DNA of 36,645 nt from Euryarchaeota archaeon UBA173 (GTDB lineage: Archaea; Thermoplasmatota; Poseidoniia; Poseidoniales; Thalassarchaeaceae): positions 1 through 36,645 of the forward strand of contig DAJH01000031.1 of NCBI GenBank assembly GCA_002498925.1, in the 5' to 3' direction. A program made the position numbers and the translations under genes. Shown in pieces: positions 7,747 through 16,071 of the stretch; position 1 is the first letter of the stretch, and every line of letters starts with the position of its first letter. Under the pieces are notes generated by a model. That model saw nothing but the letters and a program-made list of their open reading frames with translations, was not told where the DNA came from and did no database searches.

Positions 7747-8031
7747 TCAGAAGTTCTCCGACTCCTTGATTTCCGCCTGAAGCTCACCCATCCAGTACTT
7801 CTTGCAGTTCTCCTTCGTCAGAAACTGATCCTTACTAGAGAAGTTGTGGTTGTAGTGGTTATCTTGCACGGATGCGAATTGGGTAGGCTTTCTCTTGTGA
7901 AATTTCTGAAGTACATGCTGCCTCATGTATTGTCGAAATTTCAAGGCCTTGGTTCGATTGTATTTTCCGGAGGACATTCCATCCCATAGTAGCTCAAATC
8001 GCTCAGCTTTTTCGTCAACGACTTCGCTCAT
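7747..8031 (-). CDS. 94-residue basic protein of unknown function
   Basis: I do not recognise this family. The protein is rich in Lys, His, Gln and aromatic residues (FRQYMRQHVLQKFHKRK, then DNHYNHNFSSKDQFL) with acidic ends, and a single cysteine near residue 77. It has no signal peptide or membrane segment, so it should be cytoplasmic; the basic central helix-like stretch could contact nucleic acid. The ATG overlaps the stop of the HEAT-repeat gene in an ATGA arrangement, and its stop lies 15 bp before the DEAD-box helicase, so all three are probably made together. The tight coupling and protein-like composition make it a real gene. A role connected with RNA handling alongside the helicase is only a guess from position. 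Confidence 0.8.
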   Translation of the reverse strand: MSEVVDEKAERFELLWDGMSSGKYNRTKALKFRQYMRQHVLQKFHKRKPTQFASVQDNHYNHNFSSKDQFLTKENCKKYWMGELQAEIKESENF

Positions 8032-9239
8032 GGACTTCCCTCGCTTTCCGGGCGACCTAACTCCTGTTTATGATGTTCACCCATGGGTCGTTCCGCCTCC
8101 TGAACTACGTCAGGAGCGTCTTCTTCAGACATCGTCGGGTTTTCGAGCACTGCCAAGAAACGATTCTTTTCATCCTCAGAACCCTCCATCTCTATGTCGA
8201 CGGACAAGGAACTAAGCCTCTTTCTCAGGTCAGCACGTGTTTCCTGTTTGAGCAACTCTGCAGCTGTCTCTCTTAGCTCATCTCCACTGAGGACGATGGT
8301 CAGGAGATCAATACACGCCTTACGCAGATTGTAGTCCCTGTCTCGGGCCCCATCTAGGATCATCTTAGTGACTCTTGGACTTTGCATATCCAGTTTCTTT
8401 AGGGCACCAATGGCGGATTTTCTCACTCCTGAATCATCGTCCGACATCGCAACTTCCACAAGGATAGCAGCTATTCTAGGCTCAGAATTAGCCAGAGAGT
8501 TCAGTGTTCTAGCAGCATTTCTTCTGACTTCATTGTCTTGGTCCTCCAGGCACCATCCGATTAAATCCCAAACTTCAGCACTAGATCTTGGTGCAAGAAC
8601 TCTGAGAATCTTTGACGCCCTCCTCCTCAAGTCCTCATCCTCTTCTCTAATCAACTCATCAATGTGGAGGCAGCCTGTTTCAGTCCAACTCTCAGATGCC
8701 ATCTTTAGGGCATCGAACGCATTGTCCCTGTGTGCCTTCCTAATGTCCCGCAATTCCCTGCGGAGCATTATCTCACATCCAGACGGGAAGATGGGAGCCA
8801 TCTTCTTCAGCGCTATCATCGCTTCTTCTCGGACACCCGAATCATCATCTAGAAGTCTATCTGAGAGGCATTGTAGAAGCCCCTCATGTTTCTTCAACGA
8901 GAAGGATGGTAGTGAACTAAGCCCAATAATCCTGATTTTAGGATCATCGTCATCTAGACATTCCAGTAGTACCGAATGGGCACTCTCAGTCTGGCTTTCC
9001 GCAACCCGGTGTAGAGCTAGAATACCATCCTTTCTTCTCGCGAATCCCCCTCCAGAAGTCCTTGGTAACTCCAAGGTCCCCTTTGTCCCATCGGCAAGAC
9101 TGATTATTTCAGACTCAGGAACCACCCTCCAAGCACCCTCGGGAGGAAGTAGTAGCCTGATATCGGTCTCATCCTTTGATCTCCCTTTGGTAAGCGGACG
9201 ACCAGTCCTCGGGTCTCTTGCAATGTATTCTCGGGACAC
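8028..9239 (-). CDS. HEAT-repeat protein
   Basis: This 403-residue acidic protein is built mainly of about 30-35-residue helical repeats between residues about 80 and 345. Recurrent motifs are DDDPKIRIIGLSSL, DDDSGVREEAMIALKK, EDEDLRRRASKILR, DQDNEVRRNAARTL, DDDSGVRKSAIGALKKL and DRDYNLRKACIDLL, the PBS-lyase/HEAT pattern with Asp before the turn and V-R-x-x-A in the second helix. The N-terminal 75 residues form a separate basic segment (SREYIARDPRTGRPLTKGR) and the C-terminal 50 are acidic and probably disordered. Such solenoids are protein-binding scaffolds; the partner is unknown. The start is GTG at 9239. It heads the minus-strand run through the helicase, TusA-like protein and ribA. I see no lyase catalytic residues. 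Confidence 0.88.
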   Translation of the reverse strand: MSREYIARDPRTGRPLTKGRSKDETDIRLLLPPEGAWRVVPESEIISLADGTKGTLELPRTSGGGFARRKDGILALHRVAESQTESAHSVLLECLDDDDPKIRIIGLSSLPSFSLKKHEGLLQCLSDRLLDDDSGVREEAMIALKKMAPIFPSGCEIMLRRELRDIRKAHRDNAFDALKMASESWTETGCLHIDELIREEDEDLRRRASKILRVLAPRSSAEVWDLIGWCLEDQDNEVRRNAARTLNSLANSEPRIAAILVEVAMSDDDSGVRKSAIGALKKLDMQSPRVTKMILDGARDRDYNLRKACIDLLTIVLSGDELRETAAELLKQETRADLRKRLSSLSVDIEMEGSEDEKNRFLAVLENPTMSEEDAPDVVQEAERPMGEHHKQELGRPESEGSP

Positions 9240-9337
9240 GTGCTCGCCCCGCGCATAGTGTCGACATTATTCAACTGACTGACTACCGGTTTACATTTCT
9301 AGGAACATCTTTTCAACCTCCGAGTGCGTATAGTGCT

Positions 9338-9916
9338 GTGATTGGAGAGGGCTCGGACGAGGAAGTCCGCCGTTTCATCAACTTCAGTTTCTCCGGGTCT
9401 ACAAGGCCATACCTTTCCAGTGACGAGATTGTAAGGCTGTGGTCCCTGGAGTTTCAGTGGTTCTCTCCATCTGAATCAACCGCGGTTCTTGAAAAAATGA
9501 TTGAATCGGGTTGGCTATTGCTAACCGAAGAAGGAGTATGCCCTATAGGCGGGATTGAAACCTCCCTTCCATCTCTGGGGTGGAGACCGATATTGCGTAA
9601 ACTTTTGAATCCCCCAAACCCTCCTTCTAAACCCTCCGAGGAACTTTCAGAGGAAGTAAGCTCAAGTTCGGTCATGGTAGTAAAAAGCCCCGAAAAATCA
9701 GCAGGTTATCCTGCCGATTGGGCGGAGGGATCGATTCCTTCTCTAATCTCAATTATCGGGGAAAAATCAGGACTCGATAGTAAAGAGGTCGTCAGAAGGG
9801 CCCAGCGAAAGAGGAGGGCATTAGGGCACGTTACTCTGTGGATGTCATTAGCACTAGTTGCTAGGGACCAAGGTCTGGACATGTCGGTGATTGACGAAAT
9901 AATAGGGGAAAACTAG
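9338..9916 (+). CDS. DUF2240-family archaeal protein
   Basis: The product resembles archaeal DUF2240: an N-terminal winged-helix-like region (SSDEIVRLWSLE, then WFSPSESTAVLEKMIESGWL, then an EEGVCPI hairpin), a variable Pro/Ser linker, and a C-terminal helical region ending in SLALVARDQGLDMSVIDEII. The molecular function of the family is unknown; the helix-turn-helix-like start suggests nucleic acid binding, which is inference. The frame stays open to ATG 9218, but that would overlap the HEAT gene on the other strand. I prefer GTG 9338 (192 residues), where similarity begins; the 98-bp gap then holds a possible TATA element (TTTACATTTC, near 9290). Its stop overlaps the converging RND gene by 4 nt. 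Confidence 0.75.
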   Translation: MIGEGSDEEVRRFINFSFSGSTRPYLSSDEIVRLWSLEFQWFSPSESTAVLEKMIESGWLLLTEEGVCPIGGIETSLPSLGWRPILRKLLNPPNPPSKPSEELSEEVSSSSVMVVKSPEKSAGYPADWAEGSIPSLISIIGEKSGLDSKEVVRRAQRKRRALGHVTLWMSLALVARDQGLDMSVIDEIIGEN

Positions 9917-12462
9917 TCCCCATTGGCCGTTCTGACTTCTGCTGCAAGTAGGACGGGAAGTACGATCAGCGCCAAGATGAATGAGAAGGCCACGGAGATT
10001 GAACTTACAACACCGAAGTCTCTGATTACCGGGATCGGTGACAGCATTAGTACCAGGAATCCACAAATCGTCGTACCTGCAGACATCAGCAGAGCAGTAC
10101 CAGTTGTTGCATACATGTCCCTCATGGCCTTCCAAACTCCCATGCCCTTCTCCCTATTTGTCTCGAAGCTTCTCCAAACATGTATCGAGTAATCAATCCC
10201 CAATCCAATGGTCAGAGCTGTTATCATGATGGTCAGAACGTTCCAGTTTAGTCCTAGTGTGGCCATGGATCCAACTACCCATGCCCCTGCTAGGCCGACT
10301 GGCAAAATTACTACAAGGGATTGTCCCAGCCTCCTAGTTAGCAAGAAAAGTACCATTATTGAAACAAGCAGGCTGATCCCGGTCGACTCAATTTGGGAGA
10401 CTACTAAGCCTGCAAGTATTCCGTCTATCATTACGACATCTCCTGTCGCATATGCCCTGCAGTCAATCAATCCGTCCCCATCTTCAATCAGGCTGGCCTG
10501 GTGTTTGAAAATCTCCGAGACTCTTGCAGAGTCTTCGCTGTTTCTCGCCACTACGTCTATGCTCATTTTCAGGTATAGTAGCCCACTCCCGTCCTCGGTC
10601 AACGCCACATGCCCGGAGACCCTCTCCGACCAGCTCGCCCCTCGCAGTGCATCCCCCGTCGAGTCATTGTTTAGAAGAGAGGCTATGGCTGCCGTAATGT
10701 CTCCTTCTTCGAATCCATCTGTAATGTCCAATTCTCCCTCAAAAATTCCTAAATGGTAAGTTTCTCCGAAGGATTGGTCATTCTCAACCGCATCTCTGAG
10801 AATTGGATATAGGCCGTCATAGGAAGGCCGGTCTGAAGTAGTACTGCTGGGATTGACCACTTCAGGAATTCCGGAAATTCTTGTATCTAAGAAATCTAAC
10901 CCCCTCAATATATCTCTTTCATTGGCGAGGGAAGAAGATCCTTCGCTAGGCTCAATGATGATGTCAACAGACTTCCAAGCCGCGGCTTCATAGGAGTCGT
11001 AAATGTCCTGTCTTACTTGCATCACCTCCATCTCATCTTCAGACAGGAAGTCGGTCAATTCGAAACTAGTGTCCAATTCCATTACCGCCACTACTACTGA
11101 GCCCGTGGTCAGTGCTGCTACGGCCAGCATTACCCATACCGCGTTCTTTCTTTGGAATTCTGTAACGCTGGAAGCAGTCTTCTCCAACTGGAGTCCCCCT
11201 CCTATGTTGTTACCGACCCCCCTCTCGGCAACGATATGTGTGGCACCCACGGTTACCGTACTGGCAATGAAGGCAGAAACTACCCCGAGCGCCAAAGTAA
11301 TTCCAAACGTCCTGAGGGGGGGAAGCGGAGAAAAGGAGTTTGAAAGGAAGGCGAAGACGGTGGTAATGACGGCTAGAGTCAATGCCATCCTTAGTGATGA
11401 AAAAGACTCGACCCAAGCCTCAGCAGCTGTTTTCTTTATCTTCCTGGCCTTTTCATAACCCCTCTGCAAGTGGATCGAGTAGTCAATCCCGAGGCCCAGT
11501 ACAACAGGCGCTACAGCGACCTCGAGTATCGAGAAACGCATCCCCATTAACGTGATAGTCCCATAAGTCCAGATTAGGGCAGCAGTAAGGCTCAGAAGTG
11601 GTGCAGCCACCATCATAAATGATCGGAACGCAAGGGCCAAGACTGCTACCACTACGGCAATTGAGATCAGGAAAAGCCAAACCATTTCATCTAGAGTAGT
11701 ATCATTAATGTCACTGCTAATCAAGTCATCAGAAATAACTCCATAATTCAGGCCCTCCGAACCTCCATCACGTAACGAACTTCTGATATTCTGCGCAAGA
11801 CCCTCTCTCATTTCTCTATCAATTTCCCCATCCAGCTCAATCACCCAAAGGGTACTGGATGCCATTGGGGTGGGGTCCCCGGACCCCTCCTCCAGCCACT
11901 CGCATACGTGTTCGTACTCGAAATCAGTATGCAGCATTGCAGAAGATGCGAATGAAGCTGCGGAAATTGCACTATCATCTCCGACCGCGTCTATGCATGT
12001 CTCGTTTTCAGATACTATTCTGTCTAGGATTGTCGCCCAGTCGCTGAAATTTACAATTCCTCCGCTTTCCGGATCCCTCTCAATTATGGCTCTATTTACA
12101 ACATCAGCCGCATTCACGTGTGCGTAAATCCCTCCTTCCTTGGCCGTCATAGAATCGATCATTTCCATATCACTGAGTAAATCATGCAGAGAGCCAACTT
12201 CCAAAATATTGCCACCGTCTTCGCTGGGGCTAACGTGGATGTAGATTCTATGGCCCGTGGGTGGAATCAGAGAGTCAACCCTTTCTTGAGCTAAGTCAGA
12301 GGATGTTTGAGGTGAGAATGAGTCTAGATCGGTCGTGAAACTCGGGAGTGGTGTCACTACACTGACCATAAATCCAGTCAGCAGGATACTGATTACTAAT
12401 GCGGGCAGGGCCATTTTCTCAAACATCTCGGCTAGTCCCGAATCGCGTTCCGCCCCCTCCAT
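9913..12462 (-). CDS. RND-superfamily (MMPL/Patched-like) membrane protein
   Basis: This 849-residue protein has the two-fold RND layout: TM1 near residues 17-36, a large outer domain (about 40-255), a cluster of five membrane helices, a second outer domain (about 465-685), and a final cluster of five. Each half carries the TM4-like motif GLGIDYSIH, followed by a cytoplasmic segment (LQRGYEKARK and VWRSFETNREKG), which marks proton-driven MMPL/SecDF/Patched-type transporters. The outer domains are acidic. Substrates in archaea are mostly unknown; lipids or hydrophobic compounds are plausible. It is alone on its strand, divergent from rpo11 with 108 bp between, and converges with the DUF2240 gene. 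Family call firm, substrate unknown. Confidence 0.92.
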   Translation of the reverse strand: MEGAERDSGLAEMFEKMALPALVISILLTGFMVSVVTPLPSFTTDLDSFSPQTSSDLAQERVDSLIPPTGHRIYIHVSPSEDGGNILEVGSLHDLLSDMEMIDSMTAKEGGIYAHVNAADVVNRAIIERDPESGGIVNFSDWATILDRIVSENETCIDAVGDDSAISAASFASSAMLHTDFEYEHVCEWLEEGSGDPTPMASSTLWVIELDGEIDREMREGLAQNIRSSLRDGGSEGLNYGVISDDLISSDINDTTLDEMVWLFLISIAVVVAVLALAFRSFMMVAAPLLSLTAALIWTYGTITLMGMRFSILEVAVAPVVLGLGIDYSIHLQRGYEKARKIKKTAAEAWVESFSSLRMALTLAVITTVFAFLSNSFSPLPPLRTFGITLALGVVSAFIASTVTVGATHIVAERGVGNNIGGGLQLEKTASSVTEFQRKNAVWVMLAVAALTTGSVVVAVMELDTSFELTDFLSEDEMEVMQVRQDIYDSYEAAAWKSVDIIIEPSEGSSSLANERDILRGLDFLDTRISGIPEVVNPSSTTSDRPSYDGLYPILRDAVENDQSFGETYHLGIFEGELDITDGFEEGDITAAIASLLNNDSTGDALRGASWSERVSGHVALTEDGSGLLYLKMSIDVVARNSEDSARVSEIFKHQASLIEDGDGLIDCRAYATGDVVMIDGILAGLVVSQIESTGISLLVSIMVLFLLTRRLGQSLVVILPVGLAGAWVVGSMATLGLNWNVLTIMITALTIGLGIDYSIHVWRSFETNREKGMGVWKAMRDMYATTGTALLMSAGTTICGFLVLMLSPIPVIRDFGVVSSISVAFSFILALIVLPVLLAAEVRTANGD

Positions 12463-12505
12463 GCCGTATCGCCAAACAATACAGTGTTTAACTTAGGCTC
12501 ACTTT

Positions 12506-12521
12506 GGGCCCCTTAGGGCCC
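12506..12521. repeat. GGGCCC inverted repeat between the RND gene and rpo11
   Basis: Two copies of the self-complementary hexamer GGGCCC, separated by CTTA, lie midway between the divergent start codons at 12462 and 12571. They can pair as a six-base hairpin or act as an operator-like dyad. About 30 bp further, directly before the rpo11 ATG, CCGGTCG occurs twice (12554-12560 and 12562-12568). A regulatory role is inference from position; chance is possible in GC-rich sequence. Confidence 0.35.
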
Positions 12522-12570
12522 ACAACTGTATGAAAGCCCTCAAAAGGGGGCGGCCGGTCGCCCGGTCGAC

Positions 12571-12828
12571 ATGTCCATCAAGGTTCTAGTGAATGAAGGC
12601 CGAGAACTCCGAGTTAGGATTAGCGGGGAGAGTCATACTACCCTGCAACTTTTCCGTTCCAGATTAAATGAAAATTCCAGTGTTGAATATGCCAACTTCT
12701 TCCAGAAGCATCCTGACTTGGATGAGCCGGAGTTGTATGTCCGAGCAGTAAAGGGAAAGAGTGCTGAGAAGGTTTTCAGAGACCTCTGCTCCGGTATTTC
12801 CAAGGAGTTCTCAGGGCTAAAATTCTGA
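12571..12828 (+). CDS. rpo11: DNA-directed RNA polymerase subunit Rpo11 (L)
   Basis: Rpo11 pairs with Rpo3 as the archaeal equivalent of the bacterial alpha dimer in RNA polymerase assembly. The 85-residue product shows the family pattern: a first strand pair (IKVLVNEGRELRVRISGE), the conserved HTTLQLFRSRLN helix (usual HTL...L.L), the VEYANFFQKHPDLDEPELYVRA segment with the invariant H-P-L-like turn, and a C-terminal amphipathic helix. Length fits Rpo11 (about 85-100). It is followed after 5 bp by truD, with which it is probably co-transcribed. The region before the ATG is GC-rich with a CCGGTCG direct repeat; a TATA-like GTTTAACTTA lies near 12485, about 80 bp upstream, so a leader is likely. 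Confidence 0.93.
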   Translation: MSIKVLVNEGRELRVRISGESHTTLQLFRSRLNENSSVEYANFFQKHPDLDEPELYVRAVKGKSAEKVFRDLCSGISKEFSGLKF

Positions 12829-12833
12829 CGCCC

Positions 12834-14249
12834 GTGGGCGGTGAGAGTTTGGATACCCTGGGGATTGAGAAGTCATTGGGATTAGTTGGTTGGCCGGTCG
12901 AAGACGACGGTGTCGGAGGACTTCTCAAAGTCAGAGTGGAGGATTTCAGGGTCGAGGAGGTTTCCAAGGTCCCCGCCCTGGACCCGAAGGGTAGATTCAC
13001 CGTGGCAAGAGTAACTCTTCACAACTGGGAAACCAATAGGCTTCTGAATAGACTGTCCAAGTCATGCGGAATTAGCAGAAATAGAATCTTCGCTTCAGGA
13101 CTCAAGGATAAGCGAGCGGTCACTACACAGATTTTAGTGATCGATGCCCCTCAAAAGAGAGTGTCCGAAGTCTCGATTCCCGACTGCGACATTGAGATTC
13201 TAGGACGCACACATCAGAAGGTAGGGATGAGTGACCACGACGGCAATAGATTCACCATCACTGTACGTGGATGTTGTCATCCCGATGGTTCTCCGATGGA
13301 TGGAAAGGAGGCCCTAATGAGAGTACAGAGGATTCGTAAGGGGCTCAGTGAAAATCTGGGCGCTGACGTTTTTCCCAACTGGATAGGTCCCCAGCGTTTT
13401 GGATCCAATAGGCCAGTTACTCCAATGGTGGGTAGGGCTGTTGTAGATGACGATTACGAAAAAGCGGTGGATCTTTACTTGGGGATGGCAGGAAATAGGT
13501 CCGGTGAAGAAACTGCTTCGTTTAGGAAAATGTGGAGAGATACAAGAGACCCGGAGAAATGCTTGGACATAATACCAAAGCACCTTGGGTATGAAAGAGA
13601 CATACTAACCAAACTGTCCGAAAATGACTCAGACTGGCTAGGCGCATTCAAGTCCCTCCCACATTCGTTACAGTTACTTACAATCCACTCTTTGCAGTCT
13701 TTAGCATTCAATCATGCCCTTTCCCGCCGCCTTTCCTCTGGGTTGAGCCTAATTGAGCCCACGATAGGGGACATTGTTGCCCCTCTAAAGACAAACGGGA
13801 GAATTGATGTTTCAAAGATGGCATATGTCAGTGATACAAATTTGGACAGGTGCAGGAGGAACTGCAGTCTAGGGCGACTCTCCCTCACTGGTCCACTTCC
13901 TGGTAACATTTCGAATCTTGCAGAGGGGGAGCCGGGATTGGTCGAGAACCAGGCTCTAATCGATACAGAATTGGAATTAATAGATTGGAACGTAAAGAGG
14001 ATACCAAGACTCTCCTCCTCAGGAACCAGAAGGCCACTGTGCGTCCCCTTCACTGATTTTTCTGTCGAAGAGGCAACTGAGATTCCACCTTCTTCCGAGG
14101 TTTCCAAGCGTTGGGAGGGGCAATCCTCGGATGGCGAAAGGTGGAATCCATTAGGCGCATCTCTTAGACTCTCCTTCACATTGCCACCTGGGACCTATGC
14201 AACGGTCCTGATGAGGGAGTTCATGAGGTCCCCACTGGATCACTACTGA
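12834..14249 (+). CDS. truD: tRNA pseudouridine(13) synthase TruD
   Basis: TruD converts U13 of certain tRNAs to pseudouridine. The 471-residue product contains the family catalytic motif GLKDKRAVTTQ with the nucleophile at D92, the preceding KVRVEDFRVEE substrate-side motif near the N-terminus, and PNWIGPQRFG, the third TruD signature, near residue 185. The long C-terminal part includes the TRUD insertion domain and the closing LPPGTYATVLMREFMR segment, typical of archaeal and eukaryotic (Pus7-like) members. The start is GTG at 12834, just after the rpo11 stop; no ATG is available near the conserved start. It ends directly against the converging aEF1B gene with no intergenic space. Confidence 0.95.
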   Translation: MGGESLDTLGIEKSLGLVGWPVEDDGVGGLLKVRVEDFRVEEVSKVPALDPKGRFTVARVTLHNWETNRLLNRLSKSCGISRNRIFASGLKDKRAVTTQILVIDAPQKRVSEVSIPDCDIEILGRTHQKVGMSDHDGNRFTITVRGCCHPDGSPMDGKEALMRVQRIRKGLSENLGADVFPNWIGPQRFGSNRPVTPMVGRAVVDDDYEKAVDLYLGMAGNRSGEETASFRKMWRDTRDPEKCLDIIPKHLGYERDILTKLSENDSDWLGAFKSLPHSLQLLTIHSLQSLAFNHALSRRLSSGLSLIEPTIGDIVAPLKTNGRIDVSKMAYVSDTNLDRCRRNCSLGRLSLTGPLPGNISNLAEGEPGLVENQALIDTELELIDWNVKRIPRLSSSGTRRPLCVPFTDFSVEEATEIPPSSEVSKRWEGQSSDGERWNPLGASLRLSFTLPPGTYATVLMREFMRSPLDHY

Positions 14250-14516
14250 TCACAGTCTGCCCATCTCTAAGGTTTCGATTTGACCAATCAGATCATCGGT
14301 ACCACGTACCTTGTCCTCAAACTCGTCAACCGTCCCCTCGCCATCCTCTAGAACGGCTTGAATCTCAATATACATCATCCCAAACGCGAGAGGCTTAATC
14401 TCAGACATCTGCACTTCAGGAAGCTCATTAATCGTGGCAGCGATTCTCTCGTAGTCCGGACTACCTTCGTCCGGTTGGTCTAGAGTTACCTTATACTTCA
14501 CAACAACATGCCCCAT
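14250..14516 (-). CDS. ef1b: translation elongation factor 1-beta (aEF1B)
   Basis: aEF1B is the nucleotide exchange factor that reloads aEF1A with GTP during translation elongation. The 88-residue product has the ferredoxin-like family pattern: a first strand (HVVVKYKVTLD), a helix, the conserved KPLAFGMMYIEIQAVLED block, and a closing VRGTDDLIGQIETLEMGRL, where most relatives end in a similar V.D..R. The start at ATG 14516 follows a GGGGGATT ribosome-binding sequence; an in-frame TTG two codons earlier is less likely. It is directly downstream of the small zinc-ribbon gene, an order conserved in many archaea, and was probably transcribed with it. Its stop abuts the truD stop. Confidence 0.93.
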   Translation of the reverse strand: MGHVVVKYKVTLDQPDEGSPDYERIAATINELPEVQMSEIKPLAFGMMYIEIQAVLEDGEGTVDEFEDKVRGTDDLIGQIETLEMGRL

Positions 14517-14528
14517 AGTCAATCCCCC

Positions 14529-14696
14529 TCAAGGTCCCTGAAACCCGCATTCGGCGCATACATATGCTACGCCTTGAAGACGACACTGCCTGCTCCTGCC
14601 GATCGAATAGCCACATTCCGGGCACGGGAATGATGTACTCCTGGCCTCCACAAGAGGCATTCCAGAAGCAGTGCATGTAGTAGCTCTAGCTGTCAT
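14529..14696 (-). CDS. small zinc-ribbon protein (HVO_2753-like), partner of aEF1B
   Basis: A 55-residue ORF, ATG 14696 to TGA 14529, belongs to the archaeal small zinc-finger family usually found just upstream of aEF1B. Visible landmarks are SGMPLVEARS, FPCPECGYSIGR and the ending YVCAECGFQGP. Two CxxC knuckles are intact (C25/C28 and C47/C50). The other two expected knuckles are half lost: the first has C8 but S11, the third has S35 but C38. So one zinc site seems complete and one reduced. Function is unknown beyond a link to translation suggested by its neighbour; it ends 12 nt before the aEF1B start, with a GGGGG ribosome-binding sequence between. The gene is short but the match and the context are strong. 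Confidence 0.88.
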   Translation of the reverse strand: MTARATTCTASGMPLVEARSTSFPCPECGYSIGRSRQCRLQGVAYVCAECGFQGP

Positions 14697-14811
14697 ATCA
14701 GGTCACCGATGGGGCGGCGAGCCACCTCCCCTTTTTAGCGTTGACCGAGGACTATGGCGATGCCTCCCATCAGTTCAAACGCGAATGCCCCCTCTGGCAT
14801 TTGGAGATACT

Positions 14812-15264
14812 ATGTCAGAAGAGGGGTTGCCACTGAATGGCGAGCAAGCGGATTTAGACTCATATGTTAACGACGAGGGAGGTATCTGGAGCCTCAGGCA
14901 GATCGAGAAAGTTAGAGGGTGGAATAACATAGAGTATGGTGCTGGCCTATCTGGGAAAAATACACCTTCCAAGGGGTTATCTATGAATCGGGCATACATA
15001 CCGCCGGGAGGAATAGCAAAGGCCCATATTCACGTTGATTTCGACGTCATGATTTACCTTCTGAAAGGGAGCGTTAGGCACGAATATGGTCCCGGATGTA
15101 GAAACTCAGTGGTACATAGCGAAGGCGACATGTTCTACATAGAACCAGGTCTCCCGCATGAGGTATTCAACTGCTCCGAAACTGAATGGGTGCATGCAGT
15201 GGTTTCTAGATCGGATGCTTCAGAGTGGCAGAACATCATACCCTATGACAGGAACTCTGAGTGA
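14812..15264 (+). CDS. single-domain cupin protein
   Basis: This 150-residue protein is a small cupin. Motif 1 covers PPGGIAKAHIHVDFDVMIYLLKG with H72 and H74 as metal ligands and an acidic position near D78; motif 2 is GDMFYIEPGLPHEVFN with H116. These form the usual beta-barrel metal site (Mn, Fe or Zn). Small stand-alone cupins may be isomerases, dioxygenases or binding proteins, and the sequence does not decide between them. I use ATG 14812; the frame remains open to 14671 but that would run over the zinc-ribbon gene on the other strand. A T-rich stretch (CTTTTTAG, near 14731) could serve as its promoter. It ends 2 bp from the converging methyltransferase gene. Confidence 0.85.
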   Translation: MSEEGLPLNGEQADLDSYVNDEGGIWSLRQIEKVRGWNNIEYGAGLSGKNTPSKGLSMNRAYIPPGGIAKAHIHVDFDVMIYLLKGSVRHEYGPGCRNSVVHSEGDMFYIEPGLPHEVFNCSETEWVHAVVSRSDASEWQNIIPYDRNSE

Positions 15265-15266
15265 CT

Positions 15267-16019
15267 TCACTCCTCCTCCTTCTTCGAGATTCTCCTTAGC
15301 CCTACGGCCCGTTCTTCATCAACATCTTCCTGTTCCTCAGTAAGAATGCCCAACTCCTCGAGGTGCCTCGAAACTTGTTCCATCGCTGTCTGCCCGAACC
15401 CCCTCTTCCTCGTTCTCGGAAGCTTGTTCCTGCAAATTAGATAGGTTTCAGAGGACGAATTGCGTGATGCGGTTGGGGCGAACCTCTGGACATTGGAAAA
15501 GCGATCTCTAGCGGCTTCAACTAGGCCCTCTATGCCAACTCCTTGGAATGTCTTCGTGATGAAAGTGCCCCCTGGTTGTAGGACATCCATTGCTACGTCG
15601 AGTACTGTTGTTGACAGCTCCAGAGAAATCGTCTGGTCGGTATCGTACCTACCCGTTAGACTAGGTGAAATATCACTAATCACTGTATTAATTACCCGGC
15701 CGTCCAATGACTCTCTGATCTGCCGGATAGTAGCGTCATTTGTGATGTCCCCAATAATCACTGTGGCTCCATCGACCGGAGCAGTTGCAAGCAAGTCAAC
15801 GCCAACCACTACTCCATCATCTCCGACCTCCTCGCTGGCTACCTGAGTCCAACCACCCGGGTGACAACCGATATCCAATACTACGTCCCCTTTTCTCATT
15901 ATCGAGAACCTGTCTTGGATGTGCTTGAGCTTGTACGCGGATCTCGTGCGATACCCCTTCGAGCGAGCTTGGCGGCGCCATGGATCACGCCTATTTTCCT
16001 GGTACCAGCGCTTGCTCAT
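15267..16019 (-). CDS. rlmE: rRNA/tRNA 2'-O-ribose methyltransferase, RlmE/FtsJ family
   Basis: FtsJ/RlmE methyltransferases add a methyl group from S-adenosylmethionine to the 2'-OH of a ribose, in 23S rRNA (RlmE) or in the tRNA anticodon loop (Trm7). The 250-residue product has the catalytic K-D-K-E tetrad at K30, D116, K156 and E191, each eight positions before its E. coli counterpart, and the SAM-binding motif VLDIGCHPGGWTQ. The N-terminus (RWYQENRRDPWRRQA) is a basic RNA-binding segment. After about residue 200 there is a 50-residue acidic tail. I use ATG 16019; the longer frame to 16157 would overlap the divergent thioredoxin-like gene. Whether rRNA or tRNA is the substrate cannot be decided here. 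Confidence 0.92.
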   Translation of the reverse strand: MSKRWYQENRRDPWRRQARSKGYRTRSAYKLKHIQDRFSIMRKGDVVLDIGCHPGGWTQVASEEVGDDGVVVGVDLLATAPVDGATVIIGDITNDATIRQIRESLDGRVINTVISDISPSLTGRYDTDQTISLELSTTVLDVAMDVLQPGGTFITKTFQGVGIEGLVEAARDRFSNVQRFAPTASRNSSSETYLICRNKLPRTRKRGFGQTAMEQVSRHLEELGILTEEQEDVDEERAVGLRRISKKEEE

Positions 16020-16071
16020 GCACATGCGCTTAGACGCTGGGTTATGAAAGGGGGGCGCTCTGGGCGACTCA

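Noticed and set aside
8368..9258. 296-codon plus-strand ORF opposite the HEAT-repeat gene
   Set aside because: Serine-rich shadow of the repeat coding strand; the HEAT frame has clear periodic motifs and coupling to the next gene.
9218..9337. N-terminal extension of the DUF2240 gene to ATG 9218
   Set aside because: It would overlap the divergent HEAT gene and consume the only promoter space; the extra residues show no similarity to the family.
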